A DNA stretch of 64,000 nt from Moniliella sp. 'wahieum' (lineage: Eukaryota > Basidiomycota > Moniliellomycetes > Moniliellales > Moniliellaceae), in assembly GCA_003971905.1 (NCBI GenBank), contig RSEE01000153.1, positions 53,566 to 117,565 of the forward strand, read 5' to 3'. The position numbers and the translations under genes are program-made. Positions 45,170 through 56,118 of the stretch are shown in pieces; positions within the stretch are counted from its first letter, which is position 1; every line of letters begins with the position of its first letter. A model generated the notes under the pieces. It did not search any database. It saw only the letters and a list, made by a program, of their open reading frames with translations, and was not told the DNA's origin.

Positions 45170-45470
45170 CTTTGGCCACATGAGGTCAAGCGCTTTGGCC
45201 CAAGAGGTCAAGCGCTTTGGCCACATGAGATCAAGCGCTTTGGCCACATGCGTTCAAGCGCTTTGGCCACATGAGATCAAGCGCTTTGGCCACATGCGTT
45301 CAAGCGCTTTGGCCACATGCGTTCAAGCGCTTTGGCCACATGAGATCAAGCGCTTTGGCCACATGCGCTCAATGGCTTTGGCCACATGCGCTCGAGCGCT
45401 TTGGCCACATGCGCTCAATGGCTTTGGCCACATGCGCTCAAGCGCTTTGGCCACATGCGCTCAAACGCTT
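45170..45470 (+). repeat. 23-bp minisatellite, about 13 copies
   Basis: Unit CTTTGGCCACATGAGATCAA plus GCG (23 bases). Thirteen occurrences of CTTTGGCC are spaced 23 bases apart, except that the second unit is two bases shorter (CAAGAGG in place of CACATGAGG). Two subtypes, ending GAGATCAAGCG and GCGTTCAAGCG, alternate in the left half. The right half has GCGCTCAATGG and GCGCTC(A/G)AGCG. Each unit contains the palindromes AGCGCT, TGGCCA and CATG. Because 23 is not a multiple of three and no unit contains a stop in the frames read, a frame stays open through the array; I do not take it as a gene. Confidence 0.95.
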
Positions 45471-45659
45471 AGCTGTTGATTGGATGCGTGCTTGTAGGCT
45501 TTCTAACCGGCTGGTTGGATGGGGCTGGCATCGATCCAGAACTACTAGATTTTAGGCAGGGTAGGTATTTCTTAGGTATAGAATGCATTCGAAGATCGCT
45601 GGGAAGCGATGACACGGCAACCACGGTTAGGTGTGACGTCAGACGGAAGCACCACAACA

Positions 45660-46670
45660 TAGTAGAGCAGTGAGCGGTACAGAAAGTGGCAGGTTAGTAT
45701 GAGGGGAGCGCGACTAGGGAGACGCTGGCCAAGTCAGCAGCAGCATGGGGTTAGCGAGAGACACAGAAAATGTGCGACGGACTCACAGGTCAGGCGATCA
45801 AGAGGGCCAGTAGCGAGGTCAAGCGGGATGAAGGCGGAATGTACACTGGTAGGGCGAACAAGGTTAGGAACAGCGTTGGCATATAACAGAGAAGGGACGT
45901 ACGACGGCGAAAAAGGTCAGATGAGTCGAGGCGAACAAGACGAGACGAACCAACCGTGGGATTCCGTGCATGCAGAGCAGCGGTAGATAGTGTCAGTGGC
46001 AGGACAACTCCAAGCGCGAAGTACGGGGGACATACGATGGCAAGGCAGGCCAGCCAAGCGAGAGGACCTCAGGCGAGGCAAAATGGAACCAGACGGACAA
46101 GGCCGAAGGTGAGCGAAACGGTGCATGCACATCACGCATGCTACCCACAAGGTCAGCAGAAGTGTGGGGAATGCGAAGGAAGCGGGCACGTACGATGGCG
46201 CTGCGGATCAGGTGAAACGAGGGCAAGATGGCCACCGAGGGGGTGTCTGTGTAGGCGGGGTCAGCAACAGAGCGCTGGTGGGCAAGAGAACACATACGAC
46301 AAAAGCAATGCAGACAGTGAGAGGGGGCCGGGGCGAGAGGCAGAGGGGGCGTTCACCAGCGATACTGACGAGGCGAGGAGGACGGAGTGTGGCGGGAGAG
46401 GGAATGGAGACGTACGGCAGCAATGCAGACCAGGCGCGGAGAACCGAGCGATGGGGACGGGACTAGCAAGGCGGGCAGTAAGCAGTGCAGGCAACAACGA
46501 TGGTGATGTTAGTGGCCAGGGGAAGAAGATGGTGCTGTTGCGCCGTGGCACAGCAGAGCACTCTGAGATGTGTTGGCTGCAGAGATGGGATACTGGTTGC
46601 TGCGGGCGCAATGAGAGGGGCGGTGGTGAGGAGACAGGATGCAACCACAGAGGAGCAGGAGGTTAAAAGG
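45660..46670 (+). repeat. Purine-rich region with a degenerate long-period repeat
   Basis: About 1 kb with a strong excess of A and G on the plus strand. A word close to ACRTACGAYGGC recurs at about 45897, 46031, 46190, 46290 and 46409, usually preceded by G-rich sequence and followed by GCAGRCCAG- or GGTCAG-like words. Spacing is 100-160 bases. The copies are otherwise diverged. An open frame at 45956-46666 results from the low stop content and has no recognised domain. Confidence 0.4.
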
Positions 46671-47300
46671 AGGCGCGTGTGGCGCAGCCACATTCTGTGC
46701 GCACAGACCAATCTGGACCACGCCAGGGGCCTAGGTAAGCTATTATATCTGTCTATTAACGCCACAACACTAGCGGCCCCCTGCAGCAGTGTTCAAGGGT
46801 CTAATCATCAATCAAGCTTCAAGAGCGCTCTCTTGAGTTTGCCGATTTGCGACTTGCTGTAGTACTAGTTGTCTCTGTTGCGACGGTGACTGGTTACTGG
46901 CTTCGCCGAACGCGACGCACTTGCAGCTTCTCTAGCCCCGAGGCTCCGCGGGCTCCGAAGACTGCTGATGCGCGCGTACCCGCGTAAGCCAACGACGAAT
47001 AGCCTTGTCCAGTATAGCCCTCTCGTCCTGCTTCCTACCACCAACGCCTATCTCTCGCCCGCAATCGATCGTTTACGCTACTGTCCCAAACGCTTCAGCA
47101 TTCATTGCGGTCTCCATAGCCGGGTGAATCGCTATACAGGTCACGATTATCCTCACTTGATCCATACTAGTGGCCTACGGTGTTACATCAAGCTTCAAGT
47201 GAATGGGCACCACATGACTTCTTATGTTCACGCACGATGCACCAAAGTCCTTGCGCAGGCCGAATGAATGGTCAGTGCTATATCACTGGGAGGAGCTCCT
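46671..47300. other. Region left of the unrecognised 430-residue gene
   Basis: A plus-strand frame at 46968-47267 (MRAYPRKPTTNSLVQYSPLV at its start) is 99 residues long, matches nothing I know and is not called. No repeats seen. It includes the 3' flank of the 47301-48712 gene. Confidence 0.35.
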
Positions 47301-48712
47301 CTAAGTCTTCGGAACTGCGTTCAGGTCCGGGAGCAGCATCGAGCAATGCGGATACACGTCCGCCGGGCCGCCTGCAACGTTTAGCTGACTCTGCAGCGTG
47401 TTCACATATGTGGTGGCATCTGGTGGTGTGTTCGAAGACAAGTTGTTAAACTCTTTTTCCACCCTCGTCCACTGGGCCTGGGCTGTTCGCTCAGTAGTGT
47501 CGCTGCCGTTCTGCGTGAAAACCTGAAGGCGCGCCATGGCAATATGGACAAGGGCAAATTTTTTCACAGCGCACGCTGGAAACCGCTTGAGATGAGCCGG
47601 GAGCGTGTTGCGCATGTTGCCCAACTTCCCCCAGGTCTCACGAATGTAGCCGTCCAGGTTGAACACCGTCCTGTCGGCCTGCGTTGGATGAGGGCCTTGA
47701 TGGCGGTACTGGAAATGGGTTAGGAGGGGTTAGCTGCAATCCTGGACACATAATGAGAGATTATGCGCACTCGATGCAGTAAATCATGCCGCAGAGTATT
47801 CCAATGAGGAGTCAGGACCTTCTTGAGCTCATGGAGAAAGTCGTCCATACGTCCTCTCCAAGCGAGGTCAAGAGGTATGCACAGGAGTTGCCGCTCGCGC
47901 GGTTGCCGTAGCAAGTGGGACACGCGCGACCACAGGTGGGCATTGCTAGTAATGGACGCATTCGGGGCGCACCACACGATGATCGCAAGGGCAGCAACCC
48001 ACGTCTGCAGGCATTGAAGTTAGTCCTATAATAACCAATGAAGAATATGAGGCGAGCATACCTTGTTTGCATCCAAGAACGACCGGTAACCCTGGGGGCT
48101 CGCATTGGCAGACGCCATCAAGTTCTGATAATGAGTCTCCATTCTAGTCTCGATGCGTTCCATACGATCGTTCATGTGGTTGACAGCCCCTACGAGCATA
48201 CGCAACGTCGTCACAATCTGGTCGGTATTAGACCCTTCCTGTAAATCTCCCTCGTTGAAGAGGGAAGGGACGGCTGGAAATGATCCTTCCCGTTGGGCCC
48301 TGGGCATCGTATCATCGCCGTTGTCGAGCAAAGTGTCGATAGTTGGAAACATCTCGCCGAAAGTGCTCATCGCGCTGTTCCCATCGTTTTCGGTATCAGG
48401 AGCCGGAGTTTCCCCCTCCGTTACGGCCTCCTGGGTCATATCATCATCCACGTCGATGTTTCCTGTGGTGGTCATGTCCAAGGCATTGTTTGCATCCTCG
48501 CCATGGTACTGGGCTTGGGTTAGAATAACATTATTCTCAGAGGGAGCTGTCCCTTGCTGCGACAGTGTTGTCGGCCGCGCCTGGCGTGTCGCCCTCGCAG
48601 CAGAAAGCGCTGATCCAGGACGGACAGAAGGTGTGCCCGCCCCTGCCAACGAGGTGCGGCGCCGGAGAGGAATCCGACTGGGGGTTCCTCTTCTGACAAT
48701 TGGAGGGGCCAT
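47301..48712 (-). CDS. Unrecognised 430-residue protein with coiled-coil segment
   Basis: Not a family I recognise. Three exons on the minus strand join in frame with no break: 48712-48062, 48004-47771 and 47708-47301, with introns 48005-48061 (GTATGC..CTGCAG) and 47709-47770 (GTGCGC..TTCCAG). The head is basic and Ser/Thr/Arg-rich (MAPPIVRRGTPSRIPLRRRT), then acidic (NIDVDDDMTQEAVTEGE). A heptad-like stretch follows (LRMLVGAVNHMNDRMERIET, then RMETHYQNLMASANA), possibly a coiled coil. Exon 2 holds WVAALAIIVWCAPNA and an Arg-rich helix-like part; exon 3 has FNLDGYIRETWGKLGNMRNT and several alternating hydrophobic runs. It is divergently arranged with the transposase gene at 49650, which suggests it may belong to the same mobile element, but nothing in the sequence proves that. 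Confidence 0.65.
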
Positions 48713-49021
48713 TGTCGGTACAGTTGGTAAGCTGTATAAGCACAACGGTGTTGGTTGGGAAGGAAGTTGTAATGCGCTTATACACAAGGAGGACCACCGG
48801 GCCTACGGCCCGTCAGCTGGGGCTCTGGGGCTTCGCTCCAGCTTGATGCTGCGTCGCCACCTTAGCACCTTTTCCACTTCGCCACCGTAGCCACCGTTCC
48901 ACGGTCGCCAACACCGACATAGAGAAATAATATAACCGATGCTTGCTGGCTGCAGGGGGCGTGGAAGGTGGCACGGGGCAGCTGATGTTAAAAGTGCACA
49001 GGGCGAATCGAGGGATAATAT
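48713..49021. other. Upstream region of the 430-residue gene
   Basis: Probably its promoter and leader. Contains GCTGTATAAGCAC near 48731. No coding pattern. The LINE fragment begins at its right edge. Confidence 0.35.
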
Positions 49022-49192
49022 AGGACCGGATGGTGAGAACCGGAGGGTCCTGATATCCTGGCGATCCCTCTGGTTCCTTAACCTTGGTGGCGCATCCAAC
49101 AAGCAACCCCCGCAAGATGAACGGTTATTAGGTTTAGACGCAGGGTTCCCCCTGTCCCAGCCTTACGCTCTGTCAATGAAATAGACGCGATC
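49022..49192 (+). mobile_element. LINE 3'-end fragment, third copy
   Basis: Matches the reverse complement of about 17075-17250 closely: GGACCGGATGGTGAGAACCG, then CTGATATCCTGGCGATCCC, then GGTTCCTTAACCTTGGTGGC. It ends in CCCCCTGTCCCAGCCTTA and CTCTGTCAATGAAATAGAC. Only the last part of the element is present, as expected for a 5'-truncated LINE insertion. It sits in the gap between two divergent genes. Confidence 0.8.
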
Positions 49193-49649
49193 TAGGGATA
49201 TTGTGAGAAGAGCCGCATCAGTATGGTCTGTGTGTTTCGACCAGGGTCTATCGCGCCCCGTGCAGTTCAAGGAGCTCCGATGTTGTAACCATTAATTCAA
49301 TTTAACTTTTGCGTTTTCTTTTCCCAAGATGCATGATCTCCGCATCCCTAAGGTATAGCCTCTGTTGCTCTTTTTGATGCATCCTTGTATTAGGCGTGTC
49401 GTTGGCTGGTGGCGTATTCGACCACCACACGACCAACACTATAGTGCTATCGCATCACCCATTAGGGTGGCCATCTGGACTGCCACTCTCATCAGATAGG
49501 GGATCACGAATGTAATACGCCTTGGAAGAGCATCAAAAAGAAGCGGGAGAGCGTGCGTCTCTGGTCTGTATGGGACAGGGGGGGCAAGGTTTAAGGTTGG
49601 AGGGCCGCGATTGTCTGTCGGGCCGGTGGCAAGAAAAGCACCCACACCC
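49193..49649. other. Upstream region of the transposase-like gene
   Basis: Ordinary composition. Contains CACTATAGTGC (49436-49446), a short palindrome that includes CACTA, the terminal word of CACTA elements, but no matching inverted copy was found to the right of the gene by eye. TTTAACTTTTGCGTTTTCTT at 49301-49320 is AT-rich. Confidence 0.35.
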
Positions 49650-52600
49650 ATGCATCATGTACAACCCATCGCCCATCCTTACCAAGTCGCCACCGCCATG
49701 CTTCGACCTCGGCTCAGTGGTGCCGCCCGATGGAACAAGCTCGCACACGTGCACAATGGGACAGAAGCATCTGCTGTACCTGTTTCCTCGGCCTGGTCCA
49801 CGGTGCAGCAGAACGGGAGGTTGCTGTTCCAGTGCCGTGCTTGCCCAGTTCGACCGATGACCCAGTTTGATGCACTCAAGCACGCGAAGGTGCGCAAGCA
49901 CATCCATAACGTGGTGCTGGGTGCGAGGATGGGGGCTAGTCACGCCCACGCCATTGACGAGGTGGCCGAAGATGCGAGCATGCCCCCCCAGCCACCTAAC
50001 GCACGCTCGCCTTCCCCTGCTTCCCGTGCCTCTTCACCTGTAGACACTACCATGGCCGAGGACGAGTTAGGCCAGACGCAGCCCAGTGTTTCCTTTGAAC
50101 CGCCTTCAAGAGCCCACGGGCGTGTCCTTTGCCGCCCGTGGGCGCGTGACAACCCGCTCGGCGCCTCGAATGAGCGTGTCGAGCAAATCCGCAACCAAGA
50201 GACTCTCGAGCACTTGCTTTTGGGCCAAGGTGATGATGTGATCGGCGACGAAGATGACTCGAACTGGACTGATGCCGAGGATGACCTCGACTGGGACAGG
50301 GAGATGATGGGCGCAGGGTCGAACGCCACGGCGCACGCAGCCGGATGCATTGCGTCTTCCGCCACACAGAGACGGCAGCATCACGGCTGGCGGCCCAAGC
50401 CTCATGCTGCTGAAGCAAGGATCAAGCTTCTGGAACGACTGGTGGCCAATCCCCCAGCGTCATGGCCTGCCGCAGGCGTCTTTGAGTCACCAATGGTACG
50501 TCACATGTCACATTCTTGCTCTCTTGCTCGTTTGAGTGTGACTGGTGAGATTAACCTGCCAGCCGCAGATCTGGGCAGTTATGAACGTGTTCTATGGCTC
50601 GGTATTCTCCTTCTCAAGGCGCCAGGCCCGGGCAGCATTGCTCTTGATGCGGCTCGCCCGCTGCTTGCAGTGCGCCATACCTACATGGCACAAGGTGTCG
50701 CAAGTGCGGAGGAAACTCAACGGGCCGTTCACATCTGTTCCGAAGTATGTTGACTCTTCTCTGAGCGAGACGTACTTCAGTCCATTGGATGAGATCGCAC
50801 GTCTGGCGTATGGCAACACCCGCTTGCGGAGCGTGATCGAGGACTTGCCAGTGAAGCGAGCTGTGGTGCGCAACGTATCAGATGGCCAACGTTTCTATAA
50901 GGTCATGTCACGACAGCCGACTGCTGTCAACAGCTGCGGGAGAGTATTTTGGTTGGACGAACCCGCGGCTGTGAAGAGGCAGAGACCTGACACACAACCT
51001 CCCCATCCCCAGCGGATCGTTCTTGTCCAAGGATGGCACATTGAAGCTGACTCAAACGCTCCTCGGCGTGTAATGGCCCGTGTGAGAGACATGGTTCTGG
51101 ATGATGGTGCTGGAGGCGCCGCTGGCATGATACGGCAAACATATCGTGTGTCCCCTACAGCTGAACAATCGGTTGTTCCACTCGACGATCTCACGCCCTT
51201 CAAGGAACAGGCCTACCGTCGCCTGTCATTTCGCGACCAGTCTGGTGACGTTGTGGCGCAGAACTCGCTCCGCGCCATGTCTAAGGAGCATGGTGCCGAC
51301 CGCGTTATCTTTGCACCCATGATGGCTTGGTGCGACGACGCGCGCGTTTTCAGCCACAGCCGGCAGCGTGCGGGTGCAACAGTCATCTACCTGTCCTGGG
51401 CCGGTCTTCCTCAAAGCCACCTGTTCGCGGATGAGGGTACGAGTTTGTTCATGGTCAAGCTGGGAACTGATGAAGTGCGCGCGTTTGAGGCCCTTGTGCG
51501 CCAGGTCCAGTATGTCTTTGTTACTAAGCTATCTTATATAATGTCACCGCTGACTGGCATTTCTGCTCAGGATATGGGGAAAGACAGGCATCAAGGGGGC
51601 CGACGGAATATCAGGCCGCCCGATTGTCCTCATCCCCCTTGTTCATGCTGTGGTAGCGGACAACCCAGCGGGAAACCACCTTGCTGCCCGTGCCCTCAGT
51701 CCTAGCCCCCTGTGCTGCCGTATTTGCGGGGCCAATTTCCAGAACCGCGGCCATGCTGACCAAATTCTGCATGTGCTCACAGGAGGTGTGAAGCGAAGCA
51801 ATAAGCAGATCCAAGCGAACCTCGAGAGGCAGGTGGATCACGCTATCCTGGGCAATAACGCTGCATACGACCGGGAACGCGCCGCGACGGGCGACAGGGA
51901 CCCCAACGTCCACCGACTCTGCTGCTCCTGTGTCGCCGACATGGACATGTTCGAGAATAAGGGTGAGAAGCAGCCCATTCACACTCGCCCGTCCCGGAAG
52001 GGATTTGCTTTGCCTAAGACAAGGGCTAGGGTCATTGAGCTGAACCAATCCGAGGCGGACGATCTGCGACGGAAGAGTTTCTTGATGTGCCCGGCGCTGT
52101 CCCTGCCGCAGTTTGATGTGGCGGACTGCTTTCCCCTCGACTTTCTTCACACCTTCCTCCTCGGAATAGGGAAGGACCTGCTAAAGTTGGTGGCGACAAG
52201 GGTGAAGCCTAAGGCGAAGGAGCAATTGGCGATATTCATCAGCGGTCTCAACACGGAGGGTATCCCTGGCGCAGAGGGCACCAAGATCCGAGCTAAGGGT
52301 TTGATGGCTAACCTAAAGACTGGGGTTGGGAAAGATGTGCGCACTATGCTTGTGGCTCTCCCATTCGCGGCACTCCCTATCCTTGAGACCGGAAAAGAGG
52401 CCAACAATGAGAAGGAGTTCACGTTTCCGATTCCGCTTTATGATGCTATCGTCGCGGCAGCCGACCTGCATGGTTTGCTTTCCAGGACATGGTACCCGGC
52501 AGCCGGGCAGGCCAGGGCCCAGTTCATGGTACGTCCCACAGCCTTGATTGATATACGGGTTTAGACGCTGACATGCCTGTTATGGCTGGAACAGTACCGG

Positions 52601-53872
52601 GTGACCCAGACTGCATACCGACTGATCGAACGCCTTTCGAGACTCGGCCCCGACAGCGCCATGATCGCGACGCGACCGAAGCTCCATCTCCTCCTGGCGC
52701 ATACGTCTGATGCGCTCGAATTGTTCGGCCCTCTCCAGAACACGGACGCTGCCAGATTCGAGGGTCGCGTGAAGCACATCCGTGCGTCCGTTGCCCATTG
52801 CAACTTCCAGAACCTCCCGCGTGACACCTTGTACAACGTCATGGTCGCCGAGAAGATTCTGCACCACTCTTCACCGGGGTATGATGTGTCTAGTGACGGC
52901 TCGGTGGTGGCTCGGCCTGGAGCTCCTCCCGGGGTGCTGGAGCAAGGGAAGGAAGAGCCCGACTACGACTCTGATGGCATGGCGATTCCACGAGTGGTGC
53001 TGGCCCCAGCCAAGAACCAATCCTCGGTGGGTTGCAACAACCTCACCGACGAGGAGCTGGGTCGTTTCCAGTTGGCGGACCGTGTCAAGGTGCGGGCGCA
53101 GTACCTGGTGGGCAAGGCGGCTGTTATCGCTACAGGGGAGATGATCCGTGTGGGGATGAACGTGACGATCGGCCAGAAGTCGGCCGAGTACAGCGCGTCC
53201 GCCGACTTTGTTATTGGCAAGATCCTCCGGATTGGGCGCGACCCGTTGGATGAGAAGGCTGCCTGGGTCGGGTACAGGCCGTACATCATCACGGGTAGCA
53301 CGCATCGCTCAGGCTGCCGCATTGTCCGCGAACTCGATGATGGTGATGCTCCAGAAGAGTTTGCCCTATTGATGGTGAGCACCGATGAGTGCTGAATCCG
53401 GCTGCGTGACAATTGCTCATCAAGTACTGACACTGGGACATTGTGACCACAGGATGTTGGCAGCGAGGCGCCTCTCCAGCACGCCTGCACCAAGAAGTGC
53501 ATGATAGAGCAAGACGGCGAGAAAATACTGGTGCACAACTACGAGAAGGACCCAGTCTCGGGGGAGAATGAGGCGATGGAGTACTTCATCCCGGCGGCTT
53601 CTCATTTTAAAGCCAAGAATGGGAAGCGGCTGGTATTGAACGAATACGCTATGCGAAGTCCACCACACCACAAGCCGCACATGGACTTGAGGATCAGCTG
53701 GAAGTCCCCCGAACTGAGCGCCAACGCGCTGAGCAAAGACGTGGCCCAGAGGATTGCAACGAACGGTGCCATGCACCTGTGGGACAAGCGCGCCAAGAAG
53801 AAGACACCTGCCGTGGCCGCTGTCGGAGGAGGGGGCAACAGCGGCGACTCTTCGGACAGTGATAATGATTGA
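49650..53872 (+). CDS. Plavaka-like (CACTA superfamily) transposase protein, five exons, uninterrupted
   Basis: Five exons (49650-50495, 50569-51509, 51571-52528, 52595-53374, 53453-53872) join in one frame to 1314 residues with no stop or shift. Near the N-terminus FQCRACPVRPMTQFDALKHA, then KVRKHIHN, has C-x2-C and two spaced histidines, like the C2H2 finger of Plavaka proteins. The middle has WGKTGIKGADGISGRPIVLI, then VADNPAGNHLAARA, then CCRICGANF, fitting the DNP..H....CRxC pattern of the family. PLDFLHTFLLGIGKDLLKL follows, resembling DxxHxxxLGxxK. The C-terminal part RPKLHLLLAHTSDALELFGP, then FEGRVKHIRASVAHCNFQNL, corresponds to the KLHLLxH...FGP..FESFNxxxR..S.HSN region. The tail is Lys-rich then Asp/Ser-rich. 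No flanking inverted repeats or target duplication were found, so it may be an intact element or a host-retained copy. Family assignment is by recalled patterns. Confidence 0.75.
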
Positions 53873-55579
53873 TGCGAGAACCAAATGGACATATGCATCG
53901 CGCGATGAGGATGAGTATAGGTTTGGTGTCAGTAGTCAGTCGTCAGTAGCCAGGCCATAGGGTGGTGCGCATCCCGGACCCATCAGCCGGAACCTCTCGA
54001 GACGTGAGATGGGGCGGTGGGCGGCGCTTTGACATGATGCGCATGCGCACATAAGCTTCTTTTGCCGGCGAACGAGCCAGGTGACGGGTGACTGTCATGC
54101 GTCCCATGCGCACGGGCATGGCCGAAGCGAAGGGGCGGTTATGGAGTAAGAGGCCAGACGGTGAGGCGTCGGTTGCAGCCCCAAATGGATGTCGCCACAA
54201 GCGTCGGGTCTCTGCCACGGCCTCCTCAGCCCCACTCCGCTTATCCAGCCGATCTACCCATTTTCCAATCCCGCCATGACCCATGTTTCAATTTTTCACA
54301 CCCGCCCGTGGGGGCCGCCGAGGGTCCCAACACTTTCGGCCATCATGCATCATGCTGCGTAGTCACCAGACTGACTGCACAGACTAGTGATGCCCTGTCA
54401 TCATGTCGTATGTCATAGTATGAGCAACAGGAAGAAATTTCGGGCGGCAAATAAGGCGATCCATGTAGCCACCGCGAAAGGCCGACAGGGAGAGGAGAGA
54501 AGAGAAGCCCTGCGTGGCTTTTTTGCGTACACCGAAATCAGCGGCCCAATAAGGCGGGACAATAGAATGGGAGTTTTGACCGCAGCATACCCTCTTTGGG
54601 GGAATGGTTCACTCTTTCTTGAATCCGAAAAAAGCCGAGAGGACCTGCGGTGGATCCACCCGCACCGGCCATCTTGGCCCTTCTCCGCACCTCGGTCTTC
54701 CGACGCCGCCGCTGTCAGCCGCAGCACACAGCCAACTAGTCAACGCACATACGCCTCACCTGTCACAACAATGGCACCCCCTGTCTTCCCACGCCCATCC
54801 GACCCAATAGGGTTTGCAGATTGAAACTTGAAGGAACGTGGGCCACGCTCCACTGACGCTCCACGCTCAAACCACGCCAAACCACGCAGCACTCTCCCTC
54901 TCTCAATCCCCATCAATCCGCACGCCACACGCCCATCCGACACGACCACATGTCCACACACCCGCAGTCTCCTATATCGACACCATCCATCAGCACAGTC
55001 TTCTGAGAGCAACTTTCTCTGGAACAATATTGGCTTTTTTCTCTTCTTCTGTATCCGTTCTTTGACGCCCACCACGTACCACAATAACCAACACGTCATA
55101 TACACAGCGCGACGATTCTTCCTCCATCTCTCTCGGGATCCCGCGGCATCTTAGCTCCATGACATGAGACGCGCAGCCACCTTCAGGTGTAGGTGTGTTG
55201 CTGCGGTGCCCCCTGGTCAGTTTTGCCCTAGAGGAGATGTCGTCCCTTGCATACCTCGCGCCCAAAGGGCCGAGAATGTCGGTGGACGACAGCAATGCAC
55301 TTTCATGGATTTTCGCACGTCTTCGGCGCCTGTCACTCCTCTGGGTTGCTATTGGTTCCACTCGCTATACCACCGACTGGGCGGGAGACGACTGAGCGGG
55401 AGAGCGTGTCGTGCGACATCATGCATTGATACCTCACAGCTCAAATCGTTCCTTGCCTCTCTGCCCAAGGGGCCCTGTGCTGGCCAGAGGCCAGCATGGG
55501 AAGATCCGTTTCTATAGGAGGTTTCTCTACAACGAGAAAAGAGAGCAAAGGCCAAGCTGGTATATGCGGGGCTACACCG
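53873..55579. other. Intergenic region with no recognised gene
   Basis: 53930-53945 repeats GTCAGTAGTCAGTCGTCAGTAG. Remaining frames on both strands (for example 54387-54824 and 54828-55154) carry no motif. 54840-54900 repeats CCACGCT/ACCACGCC words. Confidence 0.35.
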
Positions 55580-55587
55580 TATATATA
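55580..55587 (+). promoter_or_regulatory. TATA box of the small secreted protein gene
   Basis: TATATATA about 205 bases before the start codon, followed by a C/T-rich stretch and a CAACCAACAAACACC leader (55660-55685), the usual layout of strongly expressed fungal genes. Confidence 0.65.
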
Positions 55588-55706
55588 CTCCAAGATTCTG
55601 CGAGGTCTCTATCTTTTTTCCACCACCACTCCACATTTCTCCCGCCGTCTCTCGTCTCTACGCACAACCAACAAACACCCTCCCATTTCACTCCTAACAC
55701 AGCCCA

Positions 55707-55787
55707 GTACGTCTCATTCTTCCTTATCTCTTCCATCTACCCTGCTTTTTCTCGAGACTGATCAATCCTTACTTGCTCTGCACACAG
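55707..55787 (+). other. Probable intron in the 5' untranslated leader
   Basis: GTACGTCTC at the left, CTGATC branch-like word near 55757, GCACACAG at the right, four bases before the ATG at 55792. Inferred from splice signals only. Confidence 0.55.
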
Positions 55788-55791
55788 CATC

Positions 55792-56118
55792 ATGCTCGCT
55801 CGTACTGGTTTGTTCGCTACCGTCCTTGCTCTTGCCTTCTCGGGCATGGCTACAGCCAGCGCAATCACGGTTACTACCGTTGGGGGATCGGCGCCGCGCC
55901 AAGATGCGTCGGTGCAGTGCAATGCGTGCGCAGGCGCCCCTGGCACCTCCTCTCTTACTGTTGATGGTTCGGGCGGATCAACCTGCATGCTGGCCTACTA
56001 CAGTGACGGTGCTTGCCAGAACGAGATTAGCGCCGCTCCGGGCCCTATCACCGTCACTGGCAACATCAACTCTTACCAGGCCATTAGCACTGACCCGAAC
56101 CAGGCGTGCCAATGCTAG
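55792..56118 (+). CDS. Small secreted protein with six cysteines (candidate effector-type)
   Basis: 108 residues. It starts MLARTGLFATVLALAFSGMA, a classic signal peptide with probable cleavage after TASA (about residue 22). The mature part has six cysteines in the order C-x2-C, C, C, C-x-C (CNAC, TCM, ACQ, CQC), an even number that fits three disulphides. It is otherwise rich in Gly, Ser and Thr. Nothing like a catalytic motif. The strong TATA box, pyrimidine-rich leader and probable leader intron suggest high expression. Family not recognised; an effector, cell-surface or adhesion role is possible but is only inference. Confidence 0.8.
   Translation: MLARTGLFATVLALAFSGMATASAITVTTVGGSAPRQDASVQCNACAGAPGTSSLTVDGSGGSTCMLAYYSDGACQNEISAAPGPITVTGNINSYQAISTDPNQACQC

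Noticed and set aside
45170-45470. Regularly spaced repeat that could be mistaken for a CRISPR array
   Set aside because: Units are directly adjacent with no unique spacers, and the genome is eukaryotic.
45180-45479. A 99-codon repetitive protein encoded by the minisatellite
   Set aside because: The 23-bp period is not a multiple of three, the frame merely escapes stops, and no promoter or splice context supports translation.
46968-47267. A 99-residue plus-strand frame with Tyr/Pro-rich sequence
   Set aside because: No recognised motif, no splice partners and no clear promoter.
49436-49446. CACTATAGTGC as the left terminus of a CACTA element
   Set aside because: No matching inverted copy or target duplication was found to the right of 53872 by eye; a computed inverted-repeat search would be needed.
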